From Filimonas zeae (GTDB taxonomy: Bacteria > Bacteroidota > Bacteroidia > Chitinophagales > Chitinophagaceae): a DNA stretch of 64,000 nt. Where the stretch lies: assembly GCF_014641615.1 (NCBI RefSeq), contig NZ_BMIB01000004.1:806001-870000 (forward strand), given 5' to 3'. Within the stretch, counting starts at the first letter, position 1. Each line of letters opens with the position of its first letter. The notes below the pieces were generated by a model that was not told the origin of the DNA, searched no databases, and saw nothing but the letters and a program-made list of their open reading frames with translations. The position numbers were made by a program, and so were the translations under genes. Positions 59,643 to 64,000 of the stretch are shown here, in pieces.

Positions 59643-59804
59643 TTATTGGTCCAGAGGAATACGGTTAATCCGGTCAATCAGTTTTTTATCAGCCCGGAAA
59701 GCCCAGAGGGTCATCACCAGAAAAAAACTGAAAAAGATGAAGAAGGAGGCCAGTGCAAATACATCCACACCGGTTATTTTCTCCAGATAATGTATAAATT
59801 TCAT
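59643..59804 (-). CDS. ccoQ: CcoQ-like small subunit of cbb3 oxidase
   Basis: A 53-residue protein encoded between ccoNO and ccoP: MKFIHYLEKITGVDVFALAS, then FFIFFSFFLVMTLWAF (one transmembrane helix) and RADKKLIDRINRIP. Size, single helix and position identify it as the CcoQ/FixQ-type stabilising subunit. It is 10 bases upstream of ccoP's start and 11 bases downstream of ccoNO. Too short to be found without looking for it by position. Confidence 0.85.
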   Translation of the reverse strand: MKFIHYLEKITGVDVFALASFFIFFSFFLVMTLWAFRADKKLIDRINRIPLDQ

Positions 59805-59815
59805 GATACAATCTT

Positions 59816-61951
59816 TTATTGTTGGGCAGTTTCCTGCGTTTCAGTTGCCGGTTTAATATCTGTACCCAAACGTTGCAGATAAGCTATCAGCGCTATGATC
59901 TCCGCATTGCTGCTGGTGATAATTTTATCCTTTTTCAAACGCTGTGTAATCGCTTCTGCCTGTACACGCAGATCGGCATTGGCCTGTTGATCATATCCTG
60001 CTGCATAAGGCACACCCAGCTTTTGCATAGCCCTTATTTTAGCAGGCGTAGAAGCAGTATCAATAGCATCATCCAGCAACCAGGGATAGTTAGGCATAAT
60101 GGAACCGGGCGACATAATACGTGGGTCCATCATGTGGTTGTAGTGCCAGCTATCGGGATATTTGTTTCCCAAACGGGCCAGATCGGGACCGGTACGTTTG
60201 CTACCCCACTGAAAAGGGTGATCGTATACAAACTCCCCGGCTTTGCTGTACTCACCGTAACGTGCCACTTCATCACGAAACGGCCGTATCATTTGAGAGT
60301 GGCAGGTGTAACAACCTTCGCGGATATAAATATCACGGCCCTGTAATTCCAGCGCTGTATAAGGTTGTACAGAAGCAATGGTAGGAATGTTGTTTTTAAC
60401 CAGGAAAGTAGGCACCATTTCCAGCACGCCACCTATAGCTACTGCAATAAGGCTGAACACCAGCAGTTGTATAGGTCTTCTTTCAATCCAGCGGTGCCAG
60501 TGTTCCTTACCATGTACTTCAATCACTTTAGGCAACGGTGCAGCTTCTGCCGGTTCATCTGCTACCAGTTTACCTGCTTTTACAGTTTTAAAAAGGTTGT
60601 AACACATTACCAGTGTACCGGCCAGAAATAACAGGCCACCCAGGCTACGGGTAATGTACATAGGCAGAATATGGGTTACGGTTTCCAGAAACTGAAATTT
60701 CAGCTGACCTTCTTCTGTAAAAGACTTCCACATCATGCTCTGCGTAAAACCAGCCCAGTACAACGGCACCGCATATAATATAATACCCAGTGTACCAACC
60801 CAGAAATGCGTGTTAGCCAGTTTACGGGAGTATAAAGGGGTGTTGAAAATGCGTGGTATTAACCAGTACAGCACACCAAAAGTGAGAAAGCCATTCCAAC
60901 CCAGCGCACCAACGTGTACGTGCGCAATGGTCCAATCAGTAAAGTGTGATATAGCGTTTACATTCTTCAGACTCAGCAGCGGGCCTTCAAAAGTGGCCAT
61001 ACCATAACAGGTAATAGCTACTACCAGAAACTTCAGCACGGGCTCTTCCCGTACCTTATCCCATGCGCCACGAAGCGTAAACAGTCCGTTAAGCATACCA
61101 CCCCAGCTGGGCGCAATGAGCATTACACTGAATACCACCCCAAGGCTCTGCGCCCAATCGGGCAGTGCGGTGTATAACAGGTGGTGCGGACCAGCCCATA
61201 TATAAATAAATATCAGCGCCCAGAAGTGGATAATAGAAAGGCGGTAACTGTACACCGGCCTGTTGGCAGCCTTGGGTAAAAAATAATACATCAAACCCAG
61301 ATAAGGCGTGGTAAGGAAGAAAGCCACCGCGTTATGGCCATACCACCACTGCACCAGCGCATCCTGCACCCCTGCATACCAGCTGTAGCTTTTCATAAAC
61401 GACACCGGTATTTCAAATGAGTTTACAATGTGCAGCAGGGCAACAGTTACCCAGGTAGCAATGTAAAACCAGATGGCCACATACAAATGACTTTCGCGAC
61501 GTTTAAGAATGGTACCAAACATGTTAATACCAAACACTACCCATATGAGTGTGATGGCAATATCAACAGGCCATTCCAGTTCGGCATATTCTTTACCGGT
61601 GGTATAACCTGCCAGTAAGGTAACAGCGGCTGCAACAATAATCAGCTGCCAGCCCCAGAAATGAATTTTGCCCAGCAGATCGCTGAACATACGTGCTTTA
61701 CAAAGGCGTTGTAAGGAATAATAAACACCCATGAAAATACCGTTACCCACAAAAGCAAAAATGACCGCATTGGTGTGTACGGGTCTTACACGGCCAAAGG
61801 TGGTGGGGGCCAGGTTAAAGTTGGCGCCGGGAAGATATAACTGAACTGCCGCCAGCAAACCTGCCAGCATGCCCACCACGCCCCACAGTATAGTGGCGTA
61901 GGCAAACCATTTTACAATCCGGTTATCATAATGGAACTTTTCTACCTGCAT
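59816..61951 (-). CDS. ccoN: Fused cbb3 oxidase subunits I and II (CcoN-CcoO)
   Basis: A 711-residue fusion carrying both the heme-copper catalytic subunit and the mono-heme cytochrome c subunit. The CcoN part (about 1-470) shows RPVHTNAVIFAFVGNGIFMG, the helix-rich haem-copper core and HVHVGALGWNGFLTFGVLYW with proton/heme ligands. The CcoO part begins near residue 490 and has the heme site GCYTCHSQM and RTGPDLARLGNKYP. The fused gene is the normal Bacteroidetes form. It reduces oxygen at low tension and pumps protons. Confidence 0.96.
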   Translation of the reverse strand: MQVEKFHYDNRIVKWFAYATILWGVVGMLAGLLAAVQLYLPGANFNLAPTTFGRVRPVHTNAVIFAFVGNGIFMGVYYSLQRLCKARMFSDLLGKIHFWGWQLIIVAAAVTLLAGYTTGKEYAELEWPVDIAITLIWVVFGINMFGTILKRRESHLYVAIWFYIATWVTVALLHIVNSFEIPVSFMKSYSWYAGVQDALVQWWYGHNAVAFFLTTPYLGLMYYFLPKAANRPVYSYRLSIIHFWALIFIYIWAGPHHLLYTALPDWAQSLGVVFSVMLIAPSWGGMLNGLFTLRGAWDKVREEPVLKFLVVAITCYGMATFEGPLLSLKNVNAISHFTDWTIAHVHVGALGWNGFLTFGVLYWLIPRIFNTPLYSRKLANTHFWVGTLGIILYAVPLYWAGFTQSMMWKSFTEEGQLKFQFLETVTHILPMYITRSLGGLLFLAGTLVMCYNLFKTVKAGKLVADEPAEAAPLPKVIEVHGKEHWHRWIERRPIQLLVFSLIAVAIGGVLEMVPTFLVKNNIPTIASVQPYTALELQGRDIYIREGCYTCHSQMIRPFRDEVARYGEYSKAGEFVYDHPFQWGSKRTGPDLARLGNKYPDSWHYNHMMDPRIMSPGSIMPNYPWLLDDAIDTASTPAKIRAMQKLGVPYAAGYDQQANADLRVQAEAITQRLKKDKIITSSNAEIIALIAYLQRLGTDIKPATETQETAQQ

Positions 61952-61963
61952 AGTAGTCTTGAA

Positions 61964-62128
61964 TTAAGGTTCATCAATTGTAGTGGTACGCTTATCATCA
62001 AACAGTATTCTTACCGGTGGACCTTCCTCATCACGGTATTGTCCGCTTTTTACGCTCCATATAAAAGCAGCCAGAAAAAGTGCAGCTACTGAAATACTCA
62101 CTACCAGCAAAAGGATGATTACAGTCAT
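61964..62128 (-). CDS. ccoS: CcoS cbb3 oxidase maturation protein
   Basis: A 54-residue single-helix protein: MTVIILLLVVSISVAALFL, then AAFIWSVKSGQYRDEEGPPV, with the diagnostic SGQYRDEEGPxVRILFDD motif of CcoS. It is required for cofactor insertion into CcoN. First gene of the minus-strand structural run (12 bases before ccoNO), with a promoter element 24 bases upstream. Short and easily missed. Confidence 0.93.
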   Translation of the reverse strand: MTVIILLLVVSISVAALFLAAFIWSVKSGQYRDEEGPPVRILFDDKRTTTIDEP

Positions 62129-62151
62129 GAATAATGGTATGAATGACGACC

Positions 62152-62159
62152 CAAAAGTA
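62152..62159 (-). promoter_or_regulatory. -7 promoter element TACTTTTG of the cco operon
   Basis: A perfect TAnnTTTG element 24 bases before the ccoS ATG at 62128. No TTG -33 at the right distance; a partial FNR-like site lies about 45 bases further upstream at 62204. Confidence 0.55.
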
Positions 62160-62283
62160 GACTGACGCCTGACCGTACACCATGATATAACTCAACCTGC
62201 CGCCTGATTTTTGTCATGTTTTAACGGCACTGCTATCATTTGAGCATGCTATTTGAGTGTTTTGAATCTTAAATAATACCCAT

Positions 62284-63300
62284 ATGAAGAAAAACATCAC
62301 CGCAGCAGCGATTGCTATTGGCATGTTCACCTCATTGAACCTGCATGCACAGGATAAACCAGCACCGGAAAAGCGTTTTTACATGAAGGTGGCCGGTGGC
62401 TATTTCTTCAGCGTATCTCCCGGCCAGTTTCCCAAAGTAGGTTCTTACGATCCGCATGAGATTATTCAAACGCGTAATATGACTACCGGTGCCACTACCG
62501 TTGTATCTGACAGAGTACTTACAGGCTCTTATGGCGCTGGTGTAAGAGGAGGCATTACCGCAGGGTTTGATATCAATCAGCATGTGGCCGTGGAATTAAG
62601 CGCCAACTATTACCACAGCAAAAAGAACCTGATGACACACCAGCTTACCACCGCAGAGGGCAGCGGCACCCGGCTGGGCGAAGTAGAATCGCACGGCCAT
62701 GTTAATGCCATTGACGTAGTACCTGCCATTGTAATAAAAGCAGGTTCGCAGGGCAGGTTTGATCCGTATGTACGCATAGGAGCAGTATTACCTGTATGGG
62801 GGCGTTTATATATTGAAACCGATGGTTACCAGGCTGGCGCTGTTGCCGGTTCACCCACGTTGGCTACGCAACTGAACATACACAGAAAGGAAGCAATTAC
62901 CCCTAACGCCACCGTTGGCTTTTTGGGAGCACTGGGCGTTACCTGCCGCGCGGGCAACCGTATATCTGTATTCCTGGAAGCAGAATTTAAAACAGTGCCG
63001 GTAAAGGGTAAAAGCAAGGAAGTAAACGAATACAGCGAAACCCTGAACGTGGTGAATACCACGAACGGTTCTGTGGTACGCACCTCTGCAAGAAGTGTAA
63101 ATGATTTATCCACTGCGGAAAGAAGCACTAAATATGTAGATGTACTTACCACCAGCTCTAACACACCCACAGGTGCCACCGACCCTGCCAATCCTACTCA
63201 AACACAGTATAAAGACAATAACAGGCCATCAGACGACCTGAAATCTTACATAAACATCGGCGGTCTGGGTTTTAATGCAGGCATTAAATTCAGAATATAG
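62284..63300 (+). CDS. Outer-membrane beta-barrel protein inserted in the cco cluster
   Basis: A 338-residue exported protein (signal MKKNITAAAIAIGMFTSLNL, cleavage near HAQ). The mature protein is strand-rich with GITAGFDINQHVAVELSANY and FDPYVRIGAVLPVWGRLYIE, typical of Bacteroidetes outer-membrane beta-barrel proteins, ending NAGIKFRI. It is oriented opposite to the cco genes and separates ccoI from ccoS. Function unknown; the segment TTSSNTPTGATDPANPTQTQ is an extended low-complexity loop. Confidence 0.75.
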   Translation: MKKNITAAAIAIGMFTSLNLHAQDKPAPEKRFYMKVAGGYFFSVSPGQFPKVGSYDPHEIIQTRNMTTGATTVVSDRVLTGSYGAGVRGGITAGFDINQHVAVELSANYYHSKKNLMTHQLTTAEGSGTRLGEVESHGHVNAIDVVPAIVIKAGSQGRFDPYVRIGAVLPVWGRLYIETDGYQAGAVAGSPTLATQLNIHRKEAITPNATVGFLGALGVTCRAGNRISVFLEAEFKTVPVKGKSKEVNEYSETLNVVNTTNGSVVRTSARSVNDLSTAERSTKYVDVLTTSSNTPTGATDPANPTQTQYKDNNRPSDDLKSYINIGGLGFNAGIKFRI

Positions 63301-63317
63301 CCAACATTATAAACCTG

Positions 63318-63428
63318 CAAACAAGGCCCATAGGTTATAGCAGCTTTACCGGCTGTAACAAAACAATAAGCAATTAGTCAGGCTGGATGGCAACCAGCAA
63401 GCTCACCATAACCTGTGGACCTTTGTTT
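63318..63428. ncRNA. Candidate structured RNA in the convergent gap before ccoI
   Basis: A long outer stem pairs 63318-63338 (CAAACAAGGCCCATAGGTTA) with 63408-63428 (ATAACCTGTGGACCTTTGTT), with one bulge, one mismatch and one G-U. Inside are two hairpins: CAGC/GCTG at 63341-63355 and GCTGG/CCAGC at 63382-63398. A T-run follows on the plus strand. This three-way-junction-like layout is more elaborate than a simple terminator. It could also just terminate the 62284 gene. Not matched to any known riboswitch by eye. Confidence 0.4.
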
Positions 63429-63451
63429 TTCTCATGTGTGTGTGTGTATTA

Positions 63452-64000
63452 TCAATTCTTATGCACTGTAGTCTGCACGGTTTTCTTCAGCCGCAGATAC
63501 ACAGCCGCCACGTTACTTAAGCCATACGTAATCAGCAGTATGCTTAAACTGCTGGCGGGCATTAAAATAGCCGCTATCATGGGCGAAAGCCTTGCCTGTA
63601 CGGCAAACCAGATACCCACTATATTATAAAGTATAGATACCACAAACGCTATCATTACCACACGCCTGTTGGCTATACATAAACGTAAAATTCTATCCAG
63701 CGCGCCCAGCTGCCCTACTTCCATAATGGCATCAGATGCCGGCGTAAAGCAATTAGAATCTTCTGTTACGGCAATACCTACATCGGCCTGCTGCAAGGCA
63801 CCGGCGTCATTTAATCCATCTCCAATCATCATTACTCTTATGCCTCTTTGCTGTAAGCGTTGAATTACGCGCAGCTTATCTTCCGGCCCCTGGTTAAACA
63901 GTAGTTGTGAACCCGGTTTTAGTAAAGAGGACAAGTATTGCCTTTCACCTTCGTTATCGCCGCTTAAAATAGTAATGGCATATTTCTTTTGCAGCCGCCC
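63452..64000 (-). CDS. ccoI: CcoI/FixI copper-transporting P-type ATPase, C-terminal 182 residues (runs off the window)
   Basis: The visible part contains the P1B-ATPase hinge motif MIGDGLNDAGAL followed by QADVGIAVTEDSNCFTP and two final transmembrane helices (MIAFVVSILYNIVGIWFAVQ, IAAILMPASSLSILLITYGL), the layout of copper-exporting CcoI that loads copper into cbb3 oxidase. The frame stays open to base 64000 with ITILSGDNEGERQYL, matching the P-domain. It is on the minus strand like the cco genes but separated from ccoS by a plus-strand gene. Assignment as CcoI instead of a general CopA rests on its location. Confidence 0.88.
   Translation of the reverse strand, partial: GRLQKKYAITILSGDNEGERQYLSSLLKPGSQLLFNQGPEDKLRVIQRLQQRGIRVMMIGDGLNDAGALQQADVGIAVTEDSNCFTPASDAIMEVGQLGALDRILRLCIANRRVVMIAFVVSILYNIVGIWFAVQARLSPMIAAILMPASSLSILLITYGLSNVAAVYLRLKKTVQTTVHKN

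Noticed and set aside
63318..63428. Cobalamin or other known riboswitch reading of the structured region
   Set aside because: No GCCACTG box or other known aptamer consensus on either strand, and it lies at the 3' end of both neighbouring genes.
1..64000. tRNA, rRNA, transposase, integrase, prophage or toxin-antitoxin genes
   Set aside because: Scanned both strands for acceptor-like stems, GGTTCG loops, terminal repeats and known proteins; none found.

Overview
The window is a stretch of bacterial chromosome from the Bacteroidetes, most likely the family Chitinophagaceae. Four things point there. Many genes are preceded by the Bacteroidetes -7 promoter element TAnnTTTG instead of a sigma70 -10 box. 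Cytochrome cbb3 oxidase subunits I and II are fused (CcoNO). IspG is the long, insert-containing form. There are several ECF sigma/anti-sigma pairs, a TonB-type receptor with a carboxypeptidase-regulatory N-terminus, and many small lipoproteins. I see no transposase, integrase, phage gene, CRISPR array, tRNA or rRNA. It reads as core genome with some fast-evolving accessory genes.

Layout. 1-3500 (minus): the N-terminal part of pheT, a PA0069-type radical SAM protein and a 2H-phosphoesterase-like protein. 3600-9823 (plus): a TPP-riboswitch-controlled thiamine operon, thiS-thiC-tenI-like-thiE-thiG-thiH-thiF. 9800-19260: mixed small genes (lipoproteins, acetyltransferase, thioredoxin, AraC regulator, siderophore-interacting flavoprotein, outer-membrane receptor). 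19320-23443: GH63-like glucosidase, Fpg/Nei-like glycosylase and a frameshifted DJ-1/PfpI gene. 23624-29744 (minus): S41 peptidase, membrane AraC regulator and the fused acyl-CoA mutase IcmF. 29823-31929: galM-galK. 32000-35888: ridA, a 3HCDH-C protein, tsaB, and an ArsR regulator beside a persulfide-dioxygenase/rhodanese protein. 35965-42245: nadB, lipoproteins, a DUF2306 protein and ispG.

42541-46911: a minus-strand class D beta-lactamase/VWA (BatB-like)/TPR (BatC-like) operon, then kbl. 47095-54768: two ECF sigma/anti-sigma modules, an outer-membrane protein, an L,D-transpeptidase, serS, gcvH and a VanZ protein. 55003-64000: a PHP tyrosine phosphatase and then the cbb3 oxidase cluster (safE, ccoH, ccoG, ccoP, ccoQ, ccoNO, ccoS, and the C-terminus of ccoI). 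An oppositely oriented outer-membrane protein gene splits ccoI from ccoS.

Most of the content is recognisable metabolism, and I find no fully novel multi-gene system that I can defend. The best leads are: the bla-VWA-TPR operon with an 11-bp tandem-repeat array about 75-120 bp upstream of its promoter; a candidate structured RNA at 63318-63428; two terminators on the plus strand with no gene in front of them (3599 and 42453); the radical SAM/2H-phosphoesterase pair in which the 2H protein has lost a catalytic histidine; a cysteine-free ArsR regulator next to a persulfide dioxygenase; and relics of decayed genes around 22890-23520 and 54818.
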